Source: Polaribacter sp. Q13 (GTDB lineage Bacteria > Bacteroidota > Bacteroidia > Flavobacteriales > Flavobacteriaceae). From it: 64,000 bases of DNA. Below, one piece after another: positions 27,589-35,714 of the stretch (its first letter is position 1; the number at the start of each line of letters is the position of its first letter). The stretch lies in the NCBI RefSeq assembly GCF_016858305.2, contig NZ_CP074436.1:888001-952000 (forward strand), in the 5' to 3' direction. Below the pieces are notes generated by a model. The model searched no databases. It was not told the DNA's origin and saw only the letters and a list, made by a program, of their open reading frames with translations. A program made the translations under genes and the position numbers.

Positions 27589-27918
27589 TTAATAATTCTT
27601 TGATTTTATCTTCATCATAAGTTCTCGAAAACGTTGATAAAAGAATATATGCTCTACTACTTTAACATTCGCTAAATGGCGCTCTTTTCTCTTAACTCTA
27701 TATAAAGTAAAAGTAGCCATAATACTCCAAATTAAATTAGAAACAAAAGACGGTATGGCATTGTAGTAATAACAATTAATGGCTATTAAAAGCGCTCCAA
27801 AAAGATTTAAATACTTAGAGTAGTTAACGTGTTTATTATTCTCTACAATTGTTAGTCCGTAAGCTAGAATTAAAAATACAGAACCAGACCATCCTAATAC
27901 ATCAATTAATAGTTTCAT
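27589..27918 (-). CDS. CBU_0592-family small membrane protein
   Basis: 109 residues with three TM helices (about 5-22, 35-50 and 55-75): VLGWSGSVFLILAYGLTIV, LNLFGALLIAINCYYYNAIP and SFVSNLIWSIMATFTLYRV. These fit the CBU_0592 family of small membrane proteins, whose role is not known. The basic tail should be cytoplasmic. It is flanked by its own terminator. Confidence 0.75.
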   Translation of the reverse strand: MKLLIDVLGWSGSVFLILAYGLTIVENNKHVNYSKYLNLFGALLIAINCYYYNAIPSFVSNLIWSIMATFTLYRVKRKERHLANVKVVEHIFFYQRFRELMMKIKSKNY

Positions 27919-28029
27919 TTTTTTTAATTTGTTTCATTTATAATTGTTAAACTATGAAGCAAATTTGCGGTAAGTGCTTTAATAAAATATGATACAAAAG
28001 CAACTTTAGATGGTAATTTTACGCCATTT

Positions 28030-28893
28030 TTAAAACTTAATTCTAAACTCTTTTGGTGTAATGGTTTGGTGTTTTTTAAAAAACTTTACAAAATTTGTAG
28101 GTTCATCAAAACCAAGTGTATATCCTATTTCTTTTACACTAGCAGAGTTATGCACAAGTAATCGTTTAGCTTCTAATAATATTCTAGCGTCTATCATTTG
28201 CTTTGGTGTAATTGCCATTATTTTTAAAGTAGCCCTACTTAAACGTTTTTGAGTAACATTTAATTGAAGCGCATATTTACTTACAGATTTCTGATATTGA
28301 AATTGAACATCTAATAAGTCTCTAAACCTAATAACACATTCCAAATCTGTTCCCTTATCAATTGTTATATTATTTTGATTCTGTCTTGCTCTTTCAGACA
28401 ATAACAATATGTTTTTAAGGTAGTTTCTAAGAATATCAGCATGAAAGTAATCTAAAGTTGTGTCTTCTTCTTTTTTTATAAGTTGAAAAAAGCTGTGAAA
28501 AATAGTTTTCAAATCTTGAACTTGAATGGTAGAAATAGTATGTAAATCATTAAAAAGCATATTACTTCTTAAAAACTGAGTATCTTCTTCTGTTTTGCAG
28601 AAAAAATTATCAGTAAAAAGCAAGACCTCTCCTTCAATAGGTACTAAAGGATCAAAACATTGAACACTATTTTTATCTACAAATAAAATGGTGTTTGGTT
28701 TAATGTCTAGATGGTTAAAATCTATCATATGTTTTGGTTGTCCTTTTTTAAACCATATAATCTGATAGAAATCTGCTCTATGTGGTACCGTTAAACTTTC
28801 AAAATTTTTGGTATATAATTCAGCTAAGTTTACACGCTCAAACTCATAAGATAAACCTTCTTTAAAACTGTATTTTTTAATTTCTGATGTCAC
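28030..28893 (-). CDS. AraC-family transcriptional regulator
   Basis: 287 residues with the same layout as the AraC protein at 23.3-24.2 kb: a cupin-like N-terminal domain (YQIIWFKKGQPKHMIDF) and a C-terminal double HTH. The second HTH carries IGYTLGFDEPTNFVKFFKKH and ends TPKEFR. The ligand is unknown. The gene has its own -7 element and is divergent from a decayed coding segment that might be its former target. Confidence 0.88.
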   Translation of the reverse strand: MTSEIKKYSFKEGLSYEFERVNLAELYTKNFESLTVPHRADFYQIIWFKKGQPKHMIDFNHLDIKPNTILFVDKNSVQCFDPLVPIEGEVLLFTDNFFCKTEEDTQFLRSNMLFNDLHTISTIQVQDLKTIFHSFFQLIKKEEDTTLDYFHADILRNYLKNILLLSERARQNQNNITIDKGTDLECVIRFRDLLDVQFQYQKSVSKYALQLNVTQKRLSRATLKIMAITPKQMIDARILLEAKRLLVHNSASVKEIGYTLGFDEPTNFVKFFKKHQTITPKEFRIKF

Positions 28894-28918
28894 TTATAAA
28901 TCTTGTTAATTTAAAAAT

Positions 28919-28926
28919 CAAAAGTA
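28919..28926 (-). promoter_or_regulatory. -7 element of the AraC gene
   Basis: Minus-strand TACTTTTG fits TAnnTTTG and lies about 26 bp upstream of the ATG at 28893. No -33 TTTG was found. Confidence 0.45.
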
Positions 28927-29013
28927 TGTTTAATTTTAATAAAACTTTTAGTCATTTTAAATAAATACACTTCTTTTTTCACCATTTTTAACATGGTTTT
29001 ATGCAGGTACTAA

Positions 29014-29231
29014 AATTTCTATGGAACTATTCCTTTTGATGATAAATTACACTTACAATTAAATGAATCAACGTTTACAGTGAAATTATAAATATACTAG
29101 GTGCTCTCATTTATAGTAAAAAAAACGACGTTTTAAATAATAAAGTTACTTTAGAAAGCAAGAACAACTTACAGTCAGTAATTTGTGATGTACATATTGC
29201 AGTATTAAATAGTACCAAGAAAATTGTATAA
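29014..29231 (+). pseudogene. decayed coding remnant, frameshifted
   Basis: Within the 490-bp gap, one frame (29014-29091) gives NFYGTIPFDDKLHLQLNEST. A second frame (about 29082-29231) gives NILGALIYSKKNDVLNN, followed after a few residues by SKNNLQSVICDVHIAVLN and a stop. Both have protein-like composition, and one shift near 29080 would join them. It has no usable start. It resembles a thioesterase/hotdog-like C-terminus only vaguely. Chance ORFs are possible in such AT-rich DNA, so this is tentative. Confidence 0.35.
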
Positions 29232-29399
29232 AAAAAATATTTTAAAATTATGAGATTATCAAATTAAAAGAAATTGTCATACAATGTTATTTAATCATAA
29301 ACATAAAGCATTAATTTTAATTTATACAATATAAACTTTATGATAAATTTCCAAAAAAAATGCACCAAGCAAAAAAAATAGGTACGTGAATATTAATTG

Positions 29400-29407
29400 T
29401 ATCTTTG
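29400..29407 (+). promoter_or_regulatory. -7 element for the DEAD-like/thiE unit
   Basis: TATCTTTG is an exact TAnnTTTG. It lies 38 bp before the chosen ATG at 29446 and inside the longer open frame that starts at 29386, which therefore is unlikely to be the true start. Confidence 0.5.
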
Positions 29408-29445
29408 CCTTCATTTTTACAATCAACAATTACCTTTTTCTAGAT

Positions 29446-30060
29446 ATGCCATTTAAAAAATTACATGTAGATATAAAAGAGATTTTAGAATCTCTAGAAA
29501 TAACAGCGCCTACTCCTTTTCAGAGCAAAAGTATACCTGTTATTAAAAGTGGTGCCAATATTTATTGCACTGCTCCAAAAGATAGTGGAAAAACAACCAC
29601 ACTTGTGCTTACTACTTTACACAAATTAAAATGCCAAGAAGTTGGTAGTGCACCAAGAGCATTGGTTTTAGTAGAAAACTCTGAAAAAGCTGTAGCATTA
29701 CATGACGAATTTATAAAACATAGTAAATATGATGCATTACGGGTTTATGCTTGTGATGAAAGAAACCACATTGAACTGTTAAAATCAGAAATATTTGAAG
29801 GTGTAGATGTTCTTATTGCAACGCCTAAAACCATGAATAAATTACTTTTATTAGAAGGTGTAAATACCACGCAATTAAAGATATTTAATATTGATGATGC
29901 TGAATTTTTGGTAGAAAAAACTGCGTATGCAGCATTAATGGCTATTACACAAAGTATTCATAAATGCCAATATGTAATTTATTCTGATAAAATGCACCCA
30001 ATTTTAAAACGATTTGAGTCTTATTTTATGCAATATGCAAAAATAGTATCTATTAAATAA
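29446..30060 (+). CDS. degenerate single-domain DEAD-box-like protein
   Basis: 204 residues from the Met at 29446 (MPFKKLHVDIKEILESLEI). It is one RecA-like domain: Q-motif TPFQSKSIP, Walker A TAPKDSGKTT, and VLIATPKTMNKLL. The DEAD motif is altered to IDDAEFL, motif Ia (PTRELA) is replaced by VENSEKA, and motif III (SAT) is missing. There is no second RecA domain, so helicase activity is unlikely; it may bind ATP or RNA. It ends 45 bp before the thiE-like gene. The truncation is clean rather than frameshifted, suggesting a stable gene rather than a pseudogene. Confidence 0.75.
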   Translation: MPFKKLHVDIKEILESLEITAPTPFQSKSIPVIKSGANIYCTAPKDSGKTTTLVLTTLHKLKCQEVGSAPRALVLVENSEKAVALHDEFIKHSKYDALRVYACDERNHIELLKSEIFEGVDVLIATPKTMNKLLLLEGVNTTQLKIFNIDDAEFLVEKTAYAALMAITQSIHKCQYVIYSDKMHPILKRFESYFMQYAKIVSIK

Positions 30061-30105
30061 TTTACTTTTTTACTGCCATAATTCTCACCGAAAAACGAAT
30101 ACATT

Positions 30106-30744
30106 ATGATTCCTAAACTACATTACATCTCACAAGGAAGTTCACCAAAAGAGCATCTAGAAAATATACAAAAAGCGTGTTCAGCTGGAGCGGAATTAGT
30201 ACAATTACGTTTGAATGGTATTTCAGAAAAAAAATATTTAAAATTTGCTTTAGAAGCGAGAGAAATTACGTCTCATTTTCAAACGAGGTTAATTTTAAAC
30301 AATCATTATAAAATAGCAAAAGAAGTAAAAGCAGACGGTGTTCATTTAGAAAACATAGATTTCTGTGCAACAACAGCGCTAGAGCATTTATTTACTTGGC
30401 AAATTGTTGGTGCTACGGCAAATACATTGCAAGATTGTAAAACCCTAATTAGCAAAAAAGTAGATTATATCACTTTAAGTCCGTTTAGAAGCTCAGAAAC
30501 CAAAGACAATTCACTTACCGTTTTAGGTTTAAATGGTTTTACTGTAATTGTAGAAGCCTTAAAAACCGAAACCCCAATTATTGGTGCAGGTTTAATTACC
30601 ACAGACGATGTGACTGCTATTTTAGAAACTGGTATTTCGGGAATTGCGGTATCGGATGAAATTACTCGCAATTTTGATAGTATAAAACTATTTAATAAAT
30701 TACTAAGCGCATCTTCTATAGACGAGCAGCGTCATACTTTTTAG
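30106..30744 (+). CDS. thiE: thiamine phosphate synthase (ThiE/TenI type)
   Basis: 212 residues of TIM-barrel ThiE/TenI family. Seen are LILNNHYKIAKEVKADGVHLE (pyrimidine-PP/Mg-binding NxxxxA and HLE), VGATANTLQDC, DYITLSPFRSSETK and PIIGAGLITTDDV with phosphate-binding GISGIAVSDEI. ThiE joins HMP-PP and thiazole phosphate to give thiamine phosphate. The usual SPFRxTxTK element here reads SPFRSSETK, and no other thi genes are adjacent, so this may be a TenI-like or secondary copy. It follows the DEAD-like gene by 45 bp. Confidence 0.78.
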   Translation: MIPKLHYISQGSSPKEHLENIQKACSAGAELVQLRLNGISEKKYLKFALEAREITSHFQTRLILNNHYKIAKEVKADGVHLENIDFCATTALEHLFTWQIVGATANTLQDCKTLISKKVDYITLSPFRSSETKDNSLTVLGLNGFTVIVEALKTETPIIGAGLITTDDVTAILETGISGIAVSDEITRNFDSIKLFNKLLSASSIDEQRHTF

Positions 30745-30807
30745 GTTTGATAAAAAGCCTATTCTAAAGAAAACGGAATCTTAATCTTCATTAAAACTTG
30801 TACATTT

Positions 30808-32058
30808 ATGAATACGGAACATTTATTATATGATTATTTAGTAAAGACAGGGATTTCTGCAACATTGGCTGCCTATATAAATATGGCTATCTTACTTTTA
30901 GCAGTGCTAATTATTGCGTTTATCATTGATTTTATCGTTAGAAAAATTATTGTTCAATTATTTACACAATTTGCACTTAAAAGTAAAACTAATTTTGATG
31001 ATTTATTAGTCAAAAATAAAGTCCCTCGTAATATTGCTCATATTATTCCATTAATTTTTGCTTTAGAATGTACGCCTTTTGTATTTGTAGATTTCCAATA
31101 TATAGAAAATATAATTCAGAAAAGTTTAGAGGTTTTTACCATTGTTTTAATTCTTTGGATTGTAAGAAGCCTCTTAAATGCTCTTAAAGATTACTTAAAA
31201 ACGGTACCTCGCTTAAAAGATAAACCTATAGATAGTTATACTCAGGTATTTATGATTTTTGCTTGGACATTCGGAATTCTATCTGCTTTTGCCATTATTA
31301 CAGGTATAGAATTTATCAAATTCATTACCACTATTGGAGCTGCTTCTGCCGTTATTATTTTGGTTTTTAAAGACACCATTTTAGGTTTTGTAGCTAGTAT
31401 ACAAGTCTCTATAAATGATATGGTAAGAATTGGAGATTGGATTACTTTTGAAAAATATGGTGCAGATGGTGACGTCGTTGAAATTAATCTATCTACTGTA
31501 AAAGTTCAAAATTTTGATAATACCATTACTACAATTCCTACCTATGCCCTAATTTCTGATTCTTTTAAAAACTGGAGAGGAATGACAGATTCTGGTGGTA
31601 GACGTATCAAAAGATCTTTAAACATCAACTTAAATAGCATTCATTATTTATCTGATAAGGAAGTAAATGATCTTAAAAAAATTCAAGCAATTACCACTTA
31701 TTTAGAAACTCGTCAGGCAGAAATTAATGGCTATAACCAGAAAAATAATATCAATAAAGAATTACCTTTAAATGGCAGAAACCTTACCAATATAGGTGTT
31801 TTTAGAAAGTATATAGAAACCTATATAGAAAATCATTCTGGTACCAATAAAGAAATGATGATTATGGTACGTCAATTAGCACCTGGTACTCAAGGAATCC
31901 CTTTAGAAATTTATGCTTTTAGTAGCGACAAACGTTGGAAAAATTACGAATACATTATGTCTGATATCTTTGACCATGTTATCGCTGCCGTTCCCTATTT
32001 TAATTTAGAAATTTTTGAATTACCGAGTAATTCTAGTTTTATCAATAAAAAAAAATAG
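30808..32058 (+). CDS. ybdG: MscS-family mechanosensitive channel, YbdG type
   Basis: 416 residues, almost exactly E. coli YbdG length. Five TM helices precede the pore helix TM3 (FITTIGAASAVIILVFKDTILGF). The beta-domain is highly YbdG-like: MVRIGDWITFEKYGADGDVVEI, TIPTYALISDSFKNWRGM and SGGRRIKRSLNI, then MMIMVRQLAPGTQGIPLEIYAF. It opens under hypo-osmotic membrane tension to release solutes. It stands downstream of thiE on the same strand, 63 bp apart. Confidence 0.92.
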   Translation: MNTEHLLYDYLVKTGISATLAAYINMAILLLAVLIIAFIIDFIVRKIIVQLFTQFALKSKTNFDDLLVKNKVPRNIAHIIPLIFALECTPFVFVDFQYIENIIQKSLEVFTIVLILWIVRSLLNALKDYLKTVPRLKDKPIDSYTQVFMIFAWTFGILSAFAIITGIEFIKFITTIGAASAVIILVFKDTILGFVASIQVSINDMVRIGDWITFEKYGADGDVVEINLSTVKVQNFDNTITTIPTYALISDSFKNWRGMTDSGGRRIKRSLNINLNSIHYLSDKEVNDLKKIQAITTYLETRQAEINGYNQKNNINKELPLNGRNLTNIGVFRKYIETYIENHSGTNKEMMIMVRQLAPGTQGIPLEIYAFSSDKRWKNYEYIMSDIFDHVIAAVPYFNLEIFELPSNSSFINKKK

Positions 32059-32070
32059 TATTACATAAAA

Positions 32071-32102
32071 AAAGGAGAGTCATTTTTCAATACCCCTCCT
32101 TT
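32071..32102. terminator. short hairpin between converging genes
   Basis: AAAGGAG (32071-32077) and CTCCTTT (32096-32102) form a 7-bp stem between the channel (+) and DUF6515 (-) genes. Weak but bidirectional. Confidence 0.45.
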
Positions 32103-32121
32103 ATCAATCAACCAATATCTT

Positions 32122-32727
32122 TTATTGTACATCAATAATACCCACTACTTCATAAGCTCTTGTACCATCTACTTGTACTTTTTCATATAGAATATTTGCA
32201 TATTCATAATACGTTTGTCCGTCTATTACTACTTTTTCATAATCATTTGGTAACTCGTAAACAATAGTACCCACTTCTGGCTCTACCACTTCGTATTGAT
32301 TATTGGTTTGAATATAAAAGGTTCCATTAACATTATAATAATTGTAATTATTATGACGAACTCTTCTATAATTAGTAGGCAAAATATTTATTCTAAATCC
32401 TATTTTTGGAGCAATCACAATATATCTACCTCTAGACTGCGTATAGTATTTATTGTTAGCATAATAGTAATTTTGATTATTATACTTAACCACAGTTCTG
32501 TTGGGTACATTTCTTACGGAAACTACTTTTTTAGAAGGTTTTTTATAAGTAACCTTTGTGCTTGCTACTCTCCTAGTTGTTGCTTTAGTGGTTTTTTTAA
32601 CAGGTGCCTTTTTAGTTTTTGTCGTAGTTGTTGTCGTAGTTGTTCTACGAGATTGTGCAGAAACTTGTGTTGCAAAAGCAACGATAAACAAAGATGGTAA
32701 AACGAATGATTTTATAAATGTTTTCAT
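32122..32727 (-). CDS. DUF6515-family exported protein
   Basis: 201 residues with signal peptide MKTFIKSFVLPSLFIVAFATQVSA. A basic low-complexity segment rich in Thr and Lys (TTTTTTTKTKKAP, then KKTTKATTRR) follows. The C-terminal part repeats a Tyr/Val-rich unit: FRINILPTNYRRVRHNNYNYYNVNGTFY, then VGTIVYELPNDYEKVVIDGQTYYEYANILY, each split here from a longer run, as in DUF6515 proteins. It is probably an envelope protein of unknown function. No partner gene is adjacent. Confidence 0.65.
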   Translation of the reverse strand: MKTFIKSFVLPSLFIVAFATQVSAQSRRTTTTTTTTKTKKAPVKKTTKATTRRVASTKVTYKKPSKKVVSVRNVPNRTVVKYNNQNYYYANNKYYTQSRGRYIVIAPKIGFRINILPTNYRRVRHNNYNYYNVNGTFYIQTNNQYEVVEPEVGTIVYELPNDYEKVVIDGQTYYEYANILYEKVQVDGTRAYEVVGIIDVQ

Positions 32728-33082
32728 AATTTTAATGTTTTTAAATTAAACTTCCTTTTTTATACTTCTAAGACTCCTAGATATAACATAGGTTTAATAT
32801 CTTTTTTGATGAATAGACAAACTAAGTATTTGTATCTATGAATTGGATAATTTTATAGATGGAATTATATTTCTTTTATTGTTTTAAAAGTAATTCTCAG
32901 ATTATAAACACAGTATGTAATCAATAATCTCCCTAAAGGGTAAGAAGTTTACTCCTAAAAGAAATGTTTGTCATTTCTAAGTAAGCTTCAATGAATAAAA
33001 CCTTGACTATCTCTCAGCAATAAAAACAAAAAAGAAGGCATACTTTTAAAGCATGCCTTCTTTTAACAAATTCAAAACTATA
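32728..33082. other. 355-bp gap: terminator plus control sequence
   Basis: Between the DUF6515 start and the EF-hand gene stop (both minus strand). It contains the terminator listed at 33030-33064 and presumably the DUF6515 promoter; no exact TAnnTTTG or ORF is apparent. Confidence 0.5.
33030..33064 (-). terminator. intrinsic terminator of the EF-hand lipoprotein gene
   Basis: AAAAGAAGGCAT (33030-33041) and ATGCCTTCTTTT (33053-33064) form a 12-bp perfect stem 19 bp beyond the stop at 33083. Confidence 0.8.
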
Positions 33083-33385
33083 TTATTTCAATAACGCTAA
33101 TAAACCTGTTAACTCAGTAAGGTTTAAACTAGAATTACTATCTGTATCTAATACATTAAAGTTTTCTGCTACAGAACCAATAGCTTCTGTACTGCTAATA
33201 GCTTCATCTTTATTAGTATCTAATAAAGAGAAAAGACTAGTAACTTGTTGTACTGTAGAGTTAGAACTTAAAGAACCTAATAATGTTGCTGCTTGTTTAA
33301 TACTAGAGCTAGACCCCATATTTTGAATACTACTACAGCTAAACATTGAAGCTGTTAATACTAATGTTAATGCGATTTTTTTCAT
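33083..33385 (-). CDS. small EF-hand lipoprotein
   Basis: 100 residues with lipobox signal MKKIALTLVLTASMFSC. A Ser/Gly-rich linker leads to two EF-hand-like loops: DTNKDEAISSTE and DTDSNSSLNLTE, with Asp/Asn at positions 1, 3 and 5 and Glu at 12, the usual Ca2+ ligands. Position 9 is Ser or Asn, as tolerated. It may bind Ca2+ in the periplasm or at the outer membrane. It is a single-gene unit with its own -7 element (TACTTTTG, 33421-33414) and terminator. Confidence 0.75.
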   Translation of the reverse strand: MKKIALTLVLTASMFSCSSIQNMGSSSSIKQAATLLGSLSSNSTVQQVTSLFSLLDTNKDEAISSTEAIGSVAENFNVLDTDSNSSLNLTELTGLLALLK

Positions 33386-33413
33386 GATTTGTAATTATGA
33401 TTTTATGTTACAT

Positions 33414-33421
33414 CAAAAGTA
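33414..33421 (-). promoter_or_regulatory. -7 element of the EF-hand lipoprotein gene
   Basis: Minus-strand TACTTTTG, about 29 bp upstream of the ATG at 33385. No -33 TTTG at 19 bp. Confidence 0.45.
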
Positions 33422-33511
33422 ATTTTATTTAATACATTGATAAAAAGAAATAGACCAATGCTATCAATTTGTCTTTTAATAATAGGTATTAATAGATGAA
33501 CCAAAATTTAC

Positions 33512-34246
33512 TTAATTATTCAAGGAATTATTATTGACAAAGTCCAAGAATTTAGGCTTATAATTTTCTGAAACTGTAATCCGTTGTTTATTAATTACAA
33601 TCTGACTGCGTTCTATAACATCAATATTTTTTAAGGATACAATAAAAGATCGATGCACACGCATAAACTGAGTTTCAGGCAATTCTGCTTCCAAAGTTTT
33701 TAAGCTCATTAGTGTTAAAATAGCCTTCGGATTGTCTTTTAACCAAATTTTAATGTAATCCTTTAATCCTTCAAAATACAAGACATCCGCCAATTTAATA
33801 CGTAATTGTTTGTATTCCGATTTTACAAAAAGAAACTCTTTTTCCTCAGAAACTATAGGCTGTTTTTTTCCTTTCACCAACTCAAACCACGTATTTGCTT
33901 TGTTTGCAGCAGCTAAAAATTCTGCATAATCAAAAGGTTTTAAAAGGTAATCTAACGCTTCTACTTTAAAACCTTCTAACGCATATTGATCAAACGCAGT
34001 GGTAAAAATAACACGCGTTTCTTTAGGCAACATTCTAGAAAACTCAATACCTGTTAAATCGGGCATTTGTATGTCTAAAAAAAGTAAATCTACGGGCTCA
34101 TTTTTCACAAATTCCATCGCCTCAATAGCACTGCTACATTTCTTTTTTAAAACTAAAAAAGGTGTTTTTTCTACATAACTTTCAACCAAATTAAGCGCCA
34201 TCGGCTCATCATCTACAATAACACAGGTAATTTTTATATTGCTCAT
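33512..34246 (-). CDS. LytTR-family response regulator
   Basis: 244 residues. The receiver domain (1-120) has acidic pocket DDE (12-14), phosphoacceptor Asp58 in LLFLDIQMPD and the switch Thr and Lys in TAFDQ and LLKPF. The C-terminal LytTR DNA-binding domain (about 140-240) includes FLFVKSEYKQLRIKL, FEGLKDYIKIWL and MRVHRSFIVSLKNIDVI. It binds direct-repeat sites to activate transcription. It ends a two-gene operon, starting 3 bp after the LytS-type kinase stop. Confidence 0.92.
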   Translation of the reverse strand: MSNIKITCVIVDDEPMALNLVESYVEKTPFLVLKKKCSSAIEAMEFVKNEPVDLLFLDIQMPDLTGIEFSRMLPKETRVIFTTAFDQYALEGFKVEALDYLLKPFDYAEFLAAANKANTWFELVKGKKQPIVSEEKEFLFVKSEYKQLRIKLADVLYFEGLKDYIKIWLKDNPKAILTLMSLKTLEAELPETQFMRVHRSFIVSLKNIDVIERSQIVINKQRITVSENYKPKFLDFVNNNSLNN

Positions 34247-34249
34247 ATT

Positions 34250-35284
34250 TTAGTTGGTTTCAATTTCTAATTGTGCTACAAAACGATTGTCTTTTACAAA
34301 CGTTTTAAAACTATTTTTATTCGGATATAATAATGCCAATCGTTTTTCAATATTTACAAGTCCAATTCCAGAACCACTTTTATCATCCGATTTTTTAGGA
34401 AAATCATCATTTTCGATCGTAAATAAGACTGTTTTTTCTTGTGTACTTATACTAATTTCAATGGTACTTGGTTTACTTGCCGAAACACCATGCTTAAAAG
34501 CATTTTCAATTAACGAAATAAATAATAAAGGGGCAACTTTAATTCCTGTTTCTTCAGACGGAAAATGATAATTTACAATGGTTTTATCGGAAACACGTAA
34601 TTTCATTAAATCGATATACTTTTTCATAAAATCAATTTCTTTAGATAAAGATATCAATTCTACATTGGTTTCGTATAACATATACCTCATCAATTTACTT
34701 AAACTGTGTATCGAGGTTTTTGCTTGATCCGGAGAAATATCTACCAAGGCATAAATATTATTTAACGAGTTAAAAAAGAAATGTGGCTGCAACTGATAAT
34801 GCAAATGTTGCAATTCTGATTTTAATTTAAAATTAGCCGCTTCTTTACGTGCTGCTTCTGTTTGTACCCATCTTTTGGTGGTTTTTATGGCTATTGAAAA
34901 TAACAAAGGTGCCATATATGATAGCATTTGTATATAAATAAACATTTTAATAGGTGGCCCTACTCCCTCCATTTTAGCTGATCTTTTTAAAGATTCGCCA
35001 AATAAAAAATCTTCTATGGTTTCTTTAAATGTAATACTCAACGCAATAATTAATACATTTATAAGTACAAACTGAACTGTTTTATTAGAAAATAAGTATT
35101 TGTCAATGAGTATAAAATAATTGACATAAAATATAATTGCATAGAACGTTATGGGAACCCAAAAATGTGCTATTATTCTATTCAAATCTTGCTCCTGACC
35201 ATAAGATAACAAGTAAGGCATACTAAAAAGTACCAACCATACAAGTACATGAGAAAAGAGTGTTATTTTTTTATTTTTGTGCAT
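34250..35284 (-). CDS. LytS/YehU-type sensor histidine kinase
   Basis: 344 residues. Four TM helices in residues 8-150 lack a separate periplasmic domain. The His_kinase region has phosphoacceptor motif LQPHFFFNSLNNIYAL and the N-box PLLFISLIENAFKHG, with GSGIGLVNIEKRL as the ATP lid. It partners the downstream LytTR regulator. The stimulus is unknown; LytS-like kinases of Bacteroidota often respond to envelope or nutrient signals. A TATATTTG -7 element lies 52 bp upstream. Confidence 0.92.
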   Translation of the reverse strand: MHKNKKITLFSHVLVWLVLFSMPYLLSYGQEQDLNRIIAHFWVPITFYAIIFYVNYFILIDKYLFSNKTVQFVLINVLIIALSITFKETIEDFLFGESLKRSAKMEGVGPPIKMFIYIQMLSYMAPLLFSIAIKTTKRWVQTEAARKEAANFKLKSELQHLHYQLQPHFFFNSLNNIYALVDISPDQAKTSIHSLSKLMRYMLYETNVELISLSKEIDFMKKYIDLMKLRVSDKTIVNYHFPSEETGIKVAPLLFISLIENAFKHGVSASKPSTIEISISTQEKTVLFTIENDDFPKKSDDKSGSGIGLVNIEKRLALLYPNKNSFKTFVKDNRFVAQLEIETN

Positions 35285-35335
35285 TTTGTTTTAATTTGAA
35301 TCTTATTCTAAAACTAATTATACCAACTTAAAGAT

Positions 35336-35343
35336 CAAATATA
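35336..35343 (-). promoter_or_regulatory. -7 element of the LytS/LytTR operon
   Basis: Minus-strand TATATTTG, exact TAnnTTTG, about 52 bp before the kinase ATG at 35284. No -33 TTTG at the ideal spacing. Confidence 0.45.
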
Positions 35344-35440
35344 GTATGTAATATAAATTTTTAAGATGAACATTTCAAAGATAAAACTATTTACATTCTT
35401 TTCTATAAGGAATATATGTTTTAGGGAATTGACTATATGA

Positions 35441-35620
35441 ATCAGACCATTTTATCGACGCTACCTAATAGATGATAATAGTAAAATACTACACCAAATG
35501 GATAAATCGATAGCAGAAGTTACCTATGCTTTAGGTTTTAATGAAGTTGCTAATTTTAATCAGTTTTTTAAACGAAACTTAGGTGTTACAGCTACTCAAT
35601 TTAGAAATAAAGAGCATTAA
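35441..35620 (+). pseudogene. AraC-family HTH remnant
   Basis: Translated from 35441, the frame gives the C-terminal half of an AraC DNA-binding domain: RRYLIDDNSKILHQMDKS, then VTYALGFNEVANFNQFFKRN and GVTATQFRNKEH with a stop at 35618. This matches the end of intact AraC proteins here (LGFEEPTNFIKYFKKH). A stop precedes it at 35438, and no sensing domain or upstream half exists, so it is a truncated relic. An internal ATG at 35498 could still give a 40-residue peptide. It lies just upstream of the MFS gene and may once have regulated it. Confidence 0.75.
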
Positions 35621-35671
35621 AATTAGATAAATTAATTAGGCTTTTAATTACTTATAATTTTTAGAGTTTAA

Positions 35672-35679
35672 TACCTTTG
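35672..35679 (+). promoter_or_regulatory. -7 element of the MFS gene
   Basis: TACCTTTG is an exact TAnnTTTG, 35 bp upstream of the ATG at 35715. Confidence 0.45.
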
Positions 35680-35714
35680 ATCCTTTCTTTAAAGGTGTTC
35701 TTAAGTTTTAAAAT

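Noticed and set aside
29386..29445. Longer start for the DEAD-like protein at 29386
   Set aside because: It would begin upstream of the TATCTTTG -7 element and adds a hydrophobic stretch before the Q motif.
30061..30105. TPP riboswitch before the thiE-like gene
   Set aside because: Only 45 bp separate it from the upstream gene, too short for the aptamer, and no TPP consensus elements are visible.
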